Assembly (NCBI GenBank): GCA_017482005.1
Contig: JAFUOI010000007.1
Span: 1-64,000, forward strand
Reading direction: 5' to 3'
Length of the DNA stretch: 64,000 nt
Source: Lachnospiraceae bacterium
GTDB lineage: Bacteria > Bacillota_A > Clostridia > Lachnospirales > Lachnospiraceae
Shown: positions 1 through 8,559 of the stretch, one piece after another
How positions within the stretch are numbered: the first letter of the stretch is position 1
Layout: every line of letters starts with the position of its first letter
Program-made: the position numbers and the translations under genes
Notes under the pieces: generated by a model
Told to the model about the DNA's origin: nothing
What the model saw: only the letters and a program-made list of their open reading frames with translations
The model's database searches: none

Positions 1-1
1 A

Positions 2-283
2 ATCGTAGGAACCATCAAAAGTAGCAAAGAAACGGGGGATCGCTATATGACGTTGCAGGAATATATTGATTACGAGAAGGAATATGGTTACAAAGATGGA
101 TTCCAGCAGGGAATGCAGCAAGGAATGCAGCAAGGAATGCATCGTGGAATCATTCAGGCATGCCAAGTCTTAAATCAGACCAAAGAGAAAACTATAGAGA
201 CATTGATGGAACGATGCGGTCTTGTAAGGGAAGAAGCAGTCGAATATATGGATCTGTATTGGCAGAATGAAATTGGTAACTGA
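2..283 (+). CDS. C-terminal part of an Rpn/PD-(D/E)XK transposase-like nuclease (5' truncated by window edge)
   Basis: The reading frame is open from the first bases of the window to a TGA at 281-283, so the gene starts outside. The visible tail contains the repeated QQGMQQGMQQGM element, a Q-G-M heptad-like run that is typical of the C-terminus of Rpn family recombination-promoting nucleases (PD-(D/E)XK 'putative transposase' proteins), followed by a helical end. An internal ATG at 47 could be mistaken for a start, but no ribosome binding site precedes it. No catalytic residues are visible because the nuclease core lies upstream of the window. The family call rests only on this tail. Confidence 0.6.
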   Translation: MVGTIKSSKETGDRYMTLQEYIDYEKEYGYKDGFQQGMQQGMQQGMHRGIIQACQVLNQTKEKTIETLMERCGLVREEAVEYMDLYWQNEIGN

Positions 284-322
284 TTAAACAACCACATCTA
301 AATAGGGAATGACACAACCAAA

Positions 323-384
323 AAGGAACTGCAGATTATCGGATGAGATTTGTCTCATTCGGTGTCGCAGTTCCTTGTTTTTTT
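323..384. terminator. Bidirectional terminator between the Rpn-like gene and metF
   Basis: AAGGAACTGC at 323-332 pairs with GCAGTTCCTT at 367-376, with an inner stem GATGAGA/TCTCATT. A T-run (378-384) follows on the plus strand and an A-run (320-324) precedes it, which becomes a T-run on the minus strand. It can therefore end both convergent transcripts. Confidence 0.85.
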
Positions 385-397
385 ATTTATGAATATG

Positions 398-1255
398 TTA
401 TTTTAGCGCCGCCATAATCTCAGCGGTTGTCTTTGGCTTATTCATGGAGTAAATATGAATACCGTCAGCTCCGTATTGTTTTAAATCGAGAATCTGCCGG
501 ATTGCATAGTCGATACCTGCCTTTCGCATATCCTCCGGGCTTTCGCCGTATTTTGCGATGATATCAGAGAAGGCTTTCGGCACAGAGGTTCCGGAAAGTG
601 AAATCGTAGTTGAGACCTGCTTTACGGAAGTAATCGGCATAATTCCTGCACAAATCGGAATAGTGATACCGTTGGAAATACAATTTTCCTGAAACTCATA
701 AAAAACATCATTGTTTAAGAATAACTGTGTGATCAGAAAATCACATCCTGCGGCCACTTTGTTTTTCAGGCGTGCTATATCTGCGCGTTTGCTCATTGCT
801 TCAAAATGTTTTTCGGGATAGCATGCACCTGCAATCTGGAATGCTGTGTTTGTTTTCAGATGTTCAATCAGTTCATTTGCGTAGGCAAAATCACGGCTTT
901 CATATTGTTCATCGTTCATATATGCAGGTCGGTCTCCACGCAGAGCGAGTACATGCTGAATGTTAGCGCATGCTAACTCATCACATACCCTGTTGATATC
1001 TTCCTTTTTGTTTCCGACACATGTCATGTGCGCAAGTGCATCGATATGTAATGTGTTCTGAATGTAGGATGCAATTTCGGTTGTTTTTTTTGAACGGCTT
1101 CCGCCGGCTCCGTAGGTTACCGATATGAAATCAGGATTCAGTTCACTTAATTTATCAAGGGTGGAATATACACCTCCGAATTCGTCATCTTTTTTTGGTG
1201 GGAATACTTCAAAAGAGATGGTTGGTTTCTTGTGATCTAATATATCTTTTATCAT
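398..1255 (-). CDS. metF: Methylenetetrahydrofolate reductase
   Basis: This 285-residue protein has the usual MetF length and N-terminus (ISFEVFPPK, then a TYGAGGS motif and LALRGDRP), the hallmarks of the FAD-dependent TIM barrel that reduces 5,10-methylene-THF to 5-methyl-THF. The product feeds methionine synthesis, and in anaerobes can also serve the Wood-Ljungdahl methyl branch. The ATG at 1253-1255 is preceded on the minus strand by a GGGGAGG ribosome binding site. It is transcribed alone, divergently from the MoxR gene; no SAM riboswitch or S-box fits in the 137-bp intergenic region. No acetogenesis genes lie next to it, so a methionine role is the simpler inference. Confidence 0.95.
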   Translation of the reverse strand: MIKDILDHKKPTISFEVFPPKKDDEFGGVYSTLDKLSELNPDFISVTYGAGGSRSKKTTEIASYIQNTLHIDALAHMTCVGNKKEDINRVCDELACANIQHVLALRGDRPAYMNDEQYESRDFAYANELIEHLKTNTAFQIAGACYPEKHFEAMSKRADIARLKNKVAAGCDFLITQLFLNNDVFYEFQENCISNGITIPICAGIMPITSVKQVSTTISLSGTSVPKAFSDIIAKYGESPEDMRKAGIDYAIRQILDLKQYGADGIHIYSMNKPKTTAEIMAALK

Positions 1256-1302
1256 TTCTTATGCCTCCCCAAAACTGTTTTTCTTGTACAAAAACCGTTC
1301 TT

Positions 1303-1331
1303 ATTGTATCATATATAGAGGATTCATACAA
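1303..1331 (-). promoter_or_regulatory. Sigma-A-type promoter of metF
   Basis: Read on the minus strand: TTGTAT (-35, 1326-1331), 17 bases, TACAAT (-10, 1303-1308) preceded by TGA. The spacing is ideal and the position is about 50 bases upstream of the metF start. Confidence 0.65.
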
Positions 1332-1392
1332 AGAAAAAATTCCTGTGGTTTAGCGCGGGGATTATCAGTATATTGAAAGGAAACAGTTAGTT

Positions 1393-2202
1393 ATGGAAAA
1401 CAATTTTCAATCAACAACAGAATATGTGGCAAGTGAGGAGCTGATGGCCAGTGTCAATGTTGCAATTGCCCTGAAAAAGCCGCTCTTAATTAAGGGAGAG
1501 CCCGGTACCGGGAAGACGATGCTTGCACAGGCGGTAGCGAATTCTTTGGGAAAGAAACTGATTGTTTGGAATGTAAAATCGACAACTAAGGCACAGGACG
1601 GTCTTTATATGTATGATACAATCCAGCGTCTGTATGATGGACAGTTCGGCGAGGAAGGTGTGGATGATATCGCTCGATATATTAAGCTGGGAAAACTCGG
1701 AGAAGCATTCGAGAGTGAGGAACAGGTGGTTCTTCTGATTGATGAGATTGACAAGGCAGACCTTGAATTTCCAAATGACCTTTTATGGGAACTGGACCAG
1801 ATGGAGTTTTATATTCATGAGACAAAGCGCACGGTAAAAGCAAAACAGCGTCCGATTGTAATTATTACATCCAACGCGGAGAAGGAGCTTCCGGATGCGT
1901 TTCTTCGTCGTTGTATTTTCCACTATATTGAGTTTCCGAACCAGGAACTCATGGAGGAGATTGTAAAAACACATTTTCCGAAGGTGGAAGAGAATTTGTT
2001 AAAAAATGCGATGGACACGTTTTATTGGATTCGTGATATGCGCGATGTTCGTAAAAAACCCAGCACATCCGAGCTCATTGATTGGATCAATGCACTTCAG
2101 ATTGCGGGAATTCCGGCGGATAAGATTCGCGAGGAACTACCGTTTGTCGGTGTTGTTGTAAAGAAAGATGAAGATTTGGAAACAGTAAAACATTACGTTT
2201 AA
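1393..2202 (+). CDS. MoxR-family AAA+ ATPase
   Basis: A 269-residue AAA+ ATPase of the MoxR type: Walker A GEPGTGKT at residues 35-42, Walker B LLIDEIDKAD near 117, sensor-1 IITSNAEKELPDAF and an arginine-finger region (FLRRCIFHY). MoxR ATPases act as chaperones that insert cofactors or remodel complexes together with a von Willebrand A protein. That partner follows directly, 9 bases downstream, so the two form a MoxR-VWA pair. The start has AAAGG 8 bases upstream. The substrate of the pair is not evident from the neighbours. Confidence 0.9.
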   Translation: MENNFQSTTEYVASEELMASVNVAIALKKPLLIKGEPGTGKTMLAQAVANSLGKKLIVWNVKSTTKAQDGLYMYDTIQRLYDGQFGEEGVDDIARYIKLGKLGEAFESEEQVVLLIDEIDKADLEFPNDLLWELDQMEFYIHETKRTVKAKQRPIVIITSNAEKELPDAFLRRCIFHYIEFPNQELMEEIVKTHFPKVEENLLKNAMDTFYWIRDMRDVRKKPSTSELIDWINALQIAGIPADKIREELPFVGVVVKKDEDLETVKHYV

Positions 2203-2211
2203 GAGGCAGCT

Positions 2212-3420
2212 ATGTTTTTAAAATTCTTTTATGAACTTAGATCAAAAGAATTGCATATAGGACTTACAGAGTGGCTGACGCTCATTGATGCGCTTAATCA
2301 GGGGCTTTGCGGAAGTTCCCTGACGCAGTTTTATTATGTGTCGCGTATGATTCTTGTTAAAAGTGAGACAGATTTTGATAAGTTTGACACAGCTTTTGCA
2401 GAGGTGTTTAAAGGAGCAGAGGCAGATGAGGAAGTGACATTTCAGATGCTTCGCTGGCTGGATAAGCAGGAACTTACTGAGCTGATTACAAAAGAAGATC
2501 GGGAGATTCGTGCAAAACAGAACAGTGAAGATGCACCGATTGATAAAGAGGATGTGGAAACCAAATTTAAGCAACGGTTGAAAGATCAGACGGAGGAGCA
2601 TAACGGTGGTAGTTTTTGGATCGGAACAACCGGAACGACAGCATTTGGTAACTCCGGAAATTATGTCGGTGGTGTGCGCGTTGGAGGTGCCAGCGGATAC
2701 CAGTCTGCATTTGAGGTGGTCGGAGCACGGAAATTTAAAGATTTTCGAGATGATAGGGTTCTTGAGAACCGTCAGTTCCAGATGGCACTTCGTAAGCTTC
2801 GGCAGTTTTCAACACGTCTGGAGATTCCGAAAACAGAACTTGATATAGATGGGACAATTGATAAGACATGTCAGAACGGAGGCTATCTTCAGATTGAAAT
2901 GCAGCGTCCACGCAAAAATGCGGTAAAACTTCTTCTTTTGATGGATTCCGGCGGGACGATGATTCCGTATTCACGACTTGTAAATGAATTGTTCCAGACG
3001 GTATCCAAGTCGAACCATTTTAAGGATGTAAAATGCTACTATTTCCATAATTGCATTTATTCAAAGTTATATAAAACTCCGGAGTGTGAGAACGGTGATT
3101 GGATTGATACGGACTGGATGTTCCGCAATCTGGGAAGTGACTATAAGGTGATTGTTGTCGGAGATGCGGCGATGGCACCGGAGGAGCTGTATTCGCTGAC
3201 CGGTAATTATCGTGGACCGAATGGTGGATTAAGTGGATATGAGTGGCTTCAGCTTTTAAAAAAGCATTACAAGAAGATTATTTGGATGAATCCTAAAATG
3301 GCACCGGGGAATGCTCCGTGGCGTGAAGCGGAGACGGCGATCAAAAAACTTTTGCCGATGTATAAACTGACCGTGCGAGGCTTAAATGAAGGCATGAAAA
3401 AACTGATGGAGACGAGATAA
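2212..3420 (+). CDS. VWA-domain (CoxE-like) partner of the MoxR ATPase
   Basis: A 402-residue soluble protein. The N-terminal part has the FYELRSKELHIGLTEW opening of CoxE/YehP-like VWA proteins, then a low-complexity Gly/Thr-rich stretch (about 135-165), and a C-terminal VWA fold from about residue 235 (LLLLMDSGGTMIPYSRL, VVVGDAAMAPEEL). The usual MIDAS D-x-S-x-S reads D-S-G-G-T here, so metal binding may be altered. It sits 9 bases after the MoxR gene and 1 base before bioY. Such proteins bind the MoxR hexamer and present the client; the client is unknown. Confidence 0.85.
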   Translation: MFLKFFYELRSKELHIGLTEWLTLIDALNQGLCGSSLTQFYYVSRMILVKSETDFDKFDTAFAEVFKGAEADEEVTFQMLRWLDKQELTELITKEDREIRAKQNSEDAPIDKEDVETKFKQRLKDQTEEHNGGSFWIGTTGTTAFGNSGNYVGGVRVGGASGYQSAFEVVGARKFKDFRDDRVLENRQFQMALRKLRQFSTRLEIPKTELDIDGTIDKTCQNGGYLQIEMQRPRKNAVKLLLLMDSGGTMIPYSRLVNELFQTVSKSNHFKDVKCYYFHNCIYSKLYKTPECENGDWIDTDWMFRNLGSDYKVIVVGDAAMAPEELYSLTGNYRGPNGGLSGYEWLQLLKKHYKKIIWMNPKMAPGNAPWREAETAIKKLLPMYKLTVRGLNEGMKKLMETR

Positions 3421-3421
3421 G

Positions 3422-3964
3422 GTGAAGAAAAGACGCATAAAGATAAATGAGATGGCTTTGATGTCTCTGATGGCAGCTGTGCTTTGCATGATTGGTCCGG
3501 TGACAATTCCGGTTGGGCTTGTGCCGGTGTCGATACTTCCGGTGGTTTTGTATCTCGTGGTATATGTGCTCGGGATGTGGAGAGCATTTGGAAGTTGTCT
3601 GCTTTATATTTTCATCGGATTAATCGGAATTCCGGTTTTTTCCGGTTATTCATCGGGACCGGCGGCGCTTCTTGGCCCGACAGGAGGATATCTTGTTGGT
3701 TATCTTTTGTTAACTTTGTGCAGCGGTTTTTTTATACAAAAATATATAAAAAAGGGCTGGCATCTTTTGGGAATGCTTTTGGGATTGTTTTTTTGTTATT
3801 TGCTTGGAAGTGTGTGGCTTGCGGTCGTGGCAAAACTTACGTTGTACCAGGCATTTGTAACAGGAGTAGTGCCGTTTGTGATTTTTGATCTGATAAAGAT
3901 AATATGTGCGCTTTTGATTGGGCCACTGGTTCGCAGACATTTAAAGAAAGCCAATGTAATATAA
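3422..3964 (+). CDS. bioY: BioY-family biotin transporter S component
   Basis: A 180-residue, six-helix membrane protein with the BioY signatures: an N-terminal ALMSLMAAVLCMIGP helix, IPVGLVPVS, and the GPTGGYLVGY motif. BioY is the substrate-binding S unit of the ECF biotin transporter and works with the shared EcfA1A2T module, which is not in this window. The start is GTG, one base after the VWA gene stop, so translation is probably coupled to the upstream gene. No biotin synthesis genes are visible here, consistent with uptake. Confidence 0.9.
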   Translation: MKKRRIKINEMALMSLMAAVLCMIGPVTIPVGLVPVSILPVVLYLVVYVLGMWRAFGSCLLYIFIGLIGIPVFSGYSSGPAALLGPTGGYLVGYLLLTLCSGFFIQKYIKKGWHLLGMLLGLFFCYLLGSVWLAVVAKLTLYQAFVTGVVPFVIFDLIKIICALLIGPLVRRHLKKANVI

Positions 3965-3972
3965 AAAGAATA

Positions 3973-4002
3973 GTCATATTTGATACCTCGCTACCATACA
4001 AT
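3973..4002 (+). promoter_or_regulatory. Sigma-E-type sporulation promoter of spoIVA
   Basis: GTCATATT (-35, 3973-3980), 14 bases, CATACAAT (-10, 3995-4002). Both boxes and the spacing match the known Bacillus/Clostridium sigma-E consensus, and the site lies 28 bases before the spoIVA start, right after the bioY stop. Confidence 0.85.
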
Positions 4003-4029
4003 GTAACAAACGCAAGCGGGGTATTTTTT

Positions 4030-5520
4030 ATGGACAACAGAAATGAACAGAAAGAATTTGATTTATACAAGGATATTCAGGCACGTACGGATGGTGATAT
4101 ATATATTGGGGTGGTAGGACCGGTCCGAACGGGAAAATCGACATTTATTAAGAGATTTATGGATGTCTGCGTTTTGCCGAATATGGAAAAAGAATATGAA
4201 AAAAAGCAGGCGCAGGATGAACTTCCGCAGAGCGGAACCGGAAGAACAATAACGACAACGGAACCGAAATTTATTCCTTCAGAGGCGGCGCAGATTTGTC
4301 TCGGAGAAGAAATACCGGTTCGTATTCGCCTGATTGATTGTGTCGGATATATGGTGGATGGTGCAGCGGGACATATGGAGGAAGATACGGAAAGAATGGT
4401 GCGCACGCCTTGGTATGAATATGAGATACCGTTTACACAGGCGGCAGAAATTGGTACATATAAAGTTATTCATGATCATTCTACAATTGGTATTGTTGTC
4501 ACAACGGACGGAAGTTTTTCGGATATTCCGGCTGAAAATTATGAACCGGCTTTGGAAAAAACACTGCAACAGCTTACGGAGTTACAAAAGCCGTTCATTG
4601 TACTGTTAAACAGTGAGAGACCATATGCGGAAACAACGCAGAATCTGGCACGCAGTCTTTCTGATAAATATGGGGTGACGGTACTTCCTGTTAACTGTGC
4701 ACAACTTAAAGAAGACGATATCCGGAAAATTATGCAGAATGTTTTGTTGGAATTTCCAATCAGCAGTATCGCTTTTTATATGCCTAAATGGGTGGAAATG
4801 CTCCCTTCTGATCATGAAGTAAAACAGAGTTTAATTGAAGGGATTCGAGAAAAGATGCCTTCTTACAGCAAGATGAAGGATATTTATGAGAAACCGTTTC
4901 TGTTTGAAAATGACCATGTGACAAAAATCCGGATTGATGGTGTGAATCTGGCAGACGGTACTGTAAGTATCGGAATTGAGATGGATGAGGCGTGTTATTA
5001 TCAGATGCTGACCCAACTGCTGGGGCAGCCGGTTGAAAGTGAATATGATCTTATGGATTACCTGACAGAGAGTTCAAGGATGCGCAGGGAATATGAAAAA
5101 GTTGCGGGGGCGATGACAAGTGTACGGCAAAAAGGATACGGCGTTGTAACACCGGAGCGTAGCGAGATCACACTGGATACGCCGGAAGTGATTCATCACG
5201 GAAATAAGTTCGGTGTAAAAATCCGTGCGCAAAGTCCTTCCATTCATATGATACGTGCTAACATTGAGACGGAAATTGCACCGATTGTCGGAACAAAAGA
5301 GCAGGCGGAGGACCTGATCGCCTACATCGGTCAGAATGAGCAGGGTAACGATGGAATCTGGGAAACAAATATTTTCGGAAAAACCGTTGAGCAGATGGTG
5401 CAGGACGGAATTGCTGCTAAGGTTGCAATGATCGGGGATGAAAGTCAGCTTAAACTTCAGGATACAATGCAGAAGATTGTTAACGATACAAACGGTGGAT
5501 TAGTCTGCATTATTATTTGA
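4030..5520 (+). CDS. spoIVA: Stage IV sporulation protein A (spore coat morphogenetic ATPase)
   Basis: SpoIVA is an ATPase that polymerises on the forespore surface and forms the base of the spore coat; it also supports cortex assembly. The 496-residue product from the ATG at 4030 matches the family length of about 492. Walker A GPVRTGKST is at residues 30-38, the family's TTTEPKFIPSEA and LIDCVGYMV motifs follow, and the C-terminus ends GGLVCIII, the membrane-anchoring tail. The frame stays open upstream into bioY, but the start at 4030 fits the family N-terminus (MDNRNEQKEFDLYKDI), lies after the sigma-E promoter, and has GCGGGG upstream. Confidence 0.96.
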   Translation: MDNRNEQKEFDLYKDIQARTDGDIYIGVVGPVRTGKSTFIKRFMDVCVLPNMEKEYEKKQAQDELPQSGTGRTITTTEPKFIPSEAAQICLGEEIPVRIRLIDCVGYMVDGAAGHMEEDTERMVRTPWYEYEIPFTQAAEIGTYKVIHDHSTIGIVVTTDGSFSDIPAENYEPALEKTLQQLTELQKPFIVLLNSERPYAETTQNLARSLSDKYGVTVLPVNCAQLKEDDIRKIMQNVLLEFPISSIAFYMPKWVEMLPSDHEVKQSLIEGIREKMPSYSKMKDIYEKPFLFENDHVTKIRIDGVNLADGTVSIGIEMDEACYYQMLTQLLGQPVESEYDLMDYLTESSRMRREYEKVAGAMTSVRQKGYGVVTPERSEITLDTPEVIHHGNKFGVKIRAQSPSIHMIRANIETEIAPIVGTKEQAEDLIAYIGQNEQGNDGIWETNIFGKTVEQMVQDGIAAKVAMIGDESQLKLQDTMQKIVNDTNGGLVCIII

Positions 5521-5579
5521 TGCGAAGATGGAAGCAGAGAACAGAATAGAATGGTTTTATATCTGGTGCAGATAAGCCA

Positions 5580-5640
5580 AAAAGGAGTATCGATGAATAA
5601 GACGGTATTTTGCCGCTTGTTTTTCGATACTTCCTTTTTT
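5580..5640 (+). terminator. Terminator after spoIVA
   Basis: AAAAGGAGTATCGA (5580-5593) pairs with TCGATACTTCCTTTT with one bulge, followed by a T-run to 5640. The remaining bases to 5769 hold no gene; they contain AT-rich sequence with TATAAT-like hexamers that probably start the next operon. Confidence 0.8.
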
Positions 5641-5768
5641 GTACCGGTCAACTTAAGGTTGCCCGTTGCATTGATTCTTGGTAAAATAATCTTATGAATT
5701 TTGAGTATATGGGACTGAAAAATATAGTTTATAATTAAGATATAATATGTAAAATCAGGTGAGATGAA

Positions 5769-7199
5769 ATGAAACAATGCTATGAACATGTAATCAAAGA
5801 GGTTATTCCCGATTCAATCGCAGAAGAGATGGAGATTGAACCGGGGGATGTACTTCTGGAAATAAATGATCAGACGATAAAAGATGTTTTTGATTATCGC
5901 TTTCTGATCAAAGACGAATATATAGAAGTTTTAATTCGTAAGCCGGATGGTGAAGAATGGCTTTTGGAGATTGAAAAGGAATTTGATGATGATCTCGGAA
6001 TTGAGTTTGAGAACGGGTTGATGAGTGAGTACAAAAGTTGTACCAACAAATGTATTTTCTGTTTTATCGATCAAATGCCTCCGGGGATGAGAGAGACACT
6101 TTATTTTAAGGATGATGATTCAAGACTTTCGTTTCTTCAGGGCAACTACATTACCATGACGAATATGACAGATGAGGATTTTGACCGGATTATAAAGATG
6201 CAGCTTGCACCGATTAATATTTCGGTTCAGACGACCAATCCGGAACTGCGTTGCAAGATGCTCAGTAACCGTTTCGCAGGAGAAAAACTCAAATATTTGG
6301 ACAAGCTGTATGAAGGACATGTTGAAATGAACGGACAGATTGTCTGCTGCAAAGGCGTCAATGACGGCGATGAGCTGAAACGCTCCATTGAGGATTTGAT
6401 GAAGTATCTTCCGTTTATGCGTAGCGTGTCGGTCGTACCTGCAGGAATTACAAAATTCAGGGACGGGCTGTATCCGTTGGAACTTTTCACAAAGAAAGAG
6501 GCGGAGAAGATCATTGATTTGATCGAAGGATATCAACAGGAATGTTATGAAAAATACGGACTGCATTTTATTCATGCAAGCGATGAATGGTATATTCTTG
6601 CAGAACGTCCGTTTCCGGAAGAGGAACGTTACGATGGCTATATCCAGCTTGAGAACGGTGTCGGTATGATGCGTCTTCTGATGACGGAGTTTGAGGAAGC
6701 GTGGAATAATCTGCTTGCAGATAAAGTTACCTGTGAGAAACTGAAGCGGGTAAAACGTAACGTGACGATAGCTACGGGGCGTCTTCCTTATCCGACGCTG
6801 GCTGCTTTTGCAGGACGGATAACGGAGCATTTCCCGAATATACATGTACGTGTTGTTGCGATACGTAATGATTTCTTTGGGGAGACAATTACTGTGTCAG
6901 GACTTATCACGGGACAGGACCTGCTGTCGCAGCTTAAAGAGCTGAATGCAATGGAACAAACGAAAGTGTCCGGCGTGATAACGGAAGACGATGTTGTTTT
7001 AATTCCATCCAGCATGCTTCGAAGCGGAGAACAGGTATTTCTTGATGATATGACAGTGGCAGAGTTGTCAGATAAACTAGGTGTAGAAGTAAAGGCGACG
7101 GAGTGTAACGGAAACCATTTTTTGGAGTCTGTTCTGAATCCGGACTATGAAATGACACGGAACAATGAAAACTTCGTGTATGTGAAGGCGTATGATTAA
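5769..7199 (+). CDS. DUF512 radical SAM protein with N-terminal PDZ domain
   Basis: A 476-residue protein with an N-terminal PDZ-like domain (residues 5-65, VIPDSIAEEMEIEPGDVLLE), a radical SAM [4Fe-4S] motif CTNKCIFC (Cys91, Cys95, Cys98), and the C-terminal DUF512 domain (VSGLITGQDL, LIPSSMLRSGEQVFLDD). This architecture is a widespread Firmicute family of unknown reaction; it is often found near the GTPase Der, but not here. The ATG has AGGTGAGATGAA just upstream. It is followed after 27 bases by the nucleoside phosphorylase gene, so it probably leads that operon. Confidence 0.9.
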   Translation: MKQCYEHVIKEVIPDSIAEEMEIEPGDVLLEINDQTIKDVFDYRFLIKDEYIEVLIRKPDGEEWLLEIEKEFDDDLGIEFENGLMSEYKSCTNKCIFCFIDQMPPGMRETLYFKDDDSRLSFLQGNYITMTNMTDEDFDRIIKMQLAPINISVQTTNPELRCKMLSNRFAGEKLKYLDKLYEGHVEMNGQIVCCKGVNDGDELKRSIEDLMKYLPFMRSVSVVPAGITKFRDGLYPLELFTKKEAEKIIDLIEGYQQECYEKYGLHFIHASDEWYILAERPFPEEERYDGYIQLENGVGMMRLLMTEFEEAWNNLLADKVTCEKLKRVKRNVTIATGRLPYPTLAAFAGRITEHFPNIHVRVVAIRNDFFGETITVSGLITGQDLLSQLKELNAMEQTKVSGVITEDDVVLIPSSMLRSGEQVFLDDMTVAELSDKLGVEVKATECNGNHFLESVLNPDYEMTRNNENFVYVKAYD

Positions 7200-7226
7200 A
7201 TAAATAAAATCAAGGGAGGTATTTCT

Positions 7227-8051
7227 ATGAACCAGGTATATGCAAAACTTCAGAATTGTTTAAAGAGTGTGAGAGAAAAAACGGATTTTGTGCCGAAAGT
7301 TGCGATCGTGCTCGGCTCGGGTCTTGGAGATTATGCTAATGACATCCGTGTGGAATGTGAGATTTCCTATGCGGATATTGAAGGGTTTCCGGTTTCTACT
7401 GTTCCCGGACATGCAGGTAAATTTATTTTCGGTTATGTCGATGATGTTCCGGTTGTATGCATGAAAGGACGTGTGCATTACTACGAGGGTTACCCGATTT
7501 CGGATGTTGTGCTCCCAACGAGACTGATGAAACTGATGGGGGCTGAGATTCTGTTTTTGACAAATGCGGCAGGTGGAGTAAATCCGGCTTTTCAGGCGGG
7601 AGATCTTATGCTGATTACCGATCAGATTTCCGTGTTTGCACCGAACCCTCTGATGGGACCGAATATAGATGAACTGGGAACGCGTTTTCCGGATATGAGC
7701 GAGATTTATAATAAGGATCTTGCGCAGATTATCCGTGATACCGCAAAAGAAAACAATGTTCCGTTACAGGAGGGCGTATATATTCAGTTTACAGGTCCTT
7801 CCTATGAATCGCCGGCAGAAGTACGGATGGCAGGAATGCTCGGCGCTGATTCGGTGGGAATGTCAACGACGGTAGAAGCGATTGCAGCCAATCACATGGG
7901 AATGAAGATTTGTGGTATATCATGTATATGTAATCTCGGGGCAGGTCTTTCACCGACACCGTTGACACACAAAGAAGTACAGGAGGCTGCAGACAAGACA
8001 GCGCCTTTATTTAAAAAGCTTGTAACAGAAAGTGTAAAACGGTTTGTGTAA
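7227..8051 (+). CDS. punA: Purine-nucleoside phosphorylase (trimeric type)
   Basis: Phosphorolysis of inosine/guanosine to free base and ribose-1-phosphate. The 274-residue length and motifs are of the trimeric PNP-I/PunA class: VLGSGLGDYA at residues 28-37, VPGHAGKF, GRVHYYEGY, FLTNAAGGVNP, and YIQFTGPSYESPAEVRM. The ATG is preceded by AAGGGAGG. It lies between DUF512 and cytidine deaminase genes, all with short gaps on the same strand, pointing to a nucleoside salvage operon. Confidence 0.94.
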   Translation: MNQVYAKLQNCLKSVREKTDFVPKVAIVLGSGLGDYANDIRVECEISYADIEGFPVSTVPGHAGKFIFGYVDDVPVVCMKGRVHYYEGYPISDVVLPTRLMKLMGAEILFLTNAAGGVNPAFQAGDLMLITDQISVFAPNPLMGPNIDELGTRFPDMSEIYNKDLAQIIRDTAKENNVPLQEGVYIQFTGPSYESPAEVRMAGMLGADSVGMSTTVEAIAANHMGMKICGISCICNLGAGLSPTPLTHKEVQEAADKTAPLFKKLVTESVKRFV

Positions 8052-8085
8052 AGACATGACATAGTTGAAATGAGAGGTTAGCGTC

Positions 8086-8505
8086 ATGGAACAAAAACAG
8101 ATTGTGGAGTTAATAGAGGAAGCAAGAAAGGCAAGAGAGTTTTCTTATTCGCCGTATTCAAATTATATGGTGGGGGCAGCACTTTTGACGAAGGAAGGTA
8201 AAATATATACCGGTTGCAATATTGAGAATGCGGCATACGGTCCGAGTAATTGTGCGGAGCGGACAGCGATATTTAAAGCGGTCAGCGAAGGCGAGAGGTC
8301 ATTTGAAGCCATTGCCATTGTCGGCGGAAAAAAAGAGAGTGCAGGTGACTATGCTGCGCCATGCGGTGTGTGCAGACAGGTGATGATGGAGTTTTGTAAG
8401 CCGGATGAGATGCAGATTATTGTGGCAAAGAGTCCGGAAGCGTACAAAGTTTTTACATTGCAGGAGCTTATGCCGGAGGGATTCGGGGCTGCAAATCTTG
8501 CATAA
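8086..8505 (+). CDS. cdd: Cytidine deaminase
   Basis: Deaminates cytidine and deoxycytidine to uridine forms. The 139-residue protein has the family fold with zinc ligands Cys56 (in NCAE, with catalytic Glu58) and Cys93/Cys96 (APCGVCRQVM), plus the substrate motif CNIENAAYG. It is a homotetramer-type short Cdd. The start has AGAGG 8 to 12 bases upstream. It is 34 bases after the phosphorylase gene and shares the salvage operon. Confidence 0.95.
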   Translation: MEQKQIVELIEEARKAREFSYSPYSNYMVGAALLTKEGKIYTGCNIENAAYGPSNCAERTAIFKAVSEGERSFEAIAIVGGKKESAGDYAAPCGVCRQVMMEFCKPDEMQIIVAKSPEAYKVFTLQELMPEGFGAANLA

Positions 8506-8559
8506 AGGTAGTTGGTCACGGTATGAATATGACAGATAGAACAGAGAGGAAGAAAGAAA

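Noticed and set aside
1256..1392. SAM riboswitch upstream of metF
   Set aside because: Only 137 bp separate metF from the divergent gene, and no S-box helices or terminator are seen; a plain sigma-A promoter explains the region.
6120..6845. Long minus-strand open frame (241 codons) within the DUF512 gene
   Set aside because: It is an antisense shadow of a well-supported radical SAM gene, with no start site or family features.
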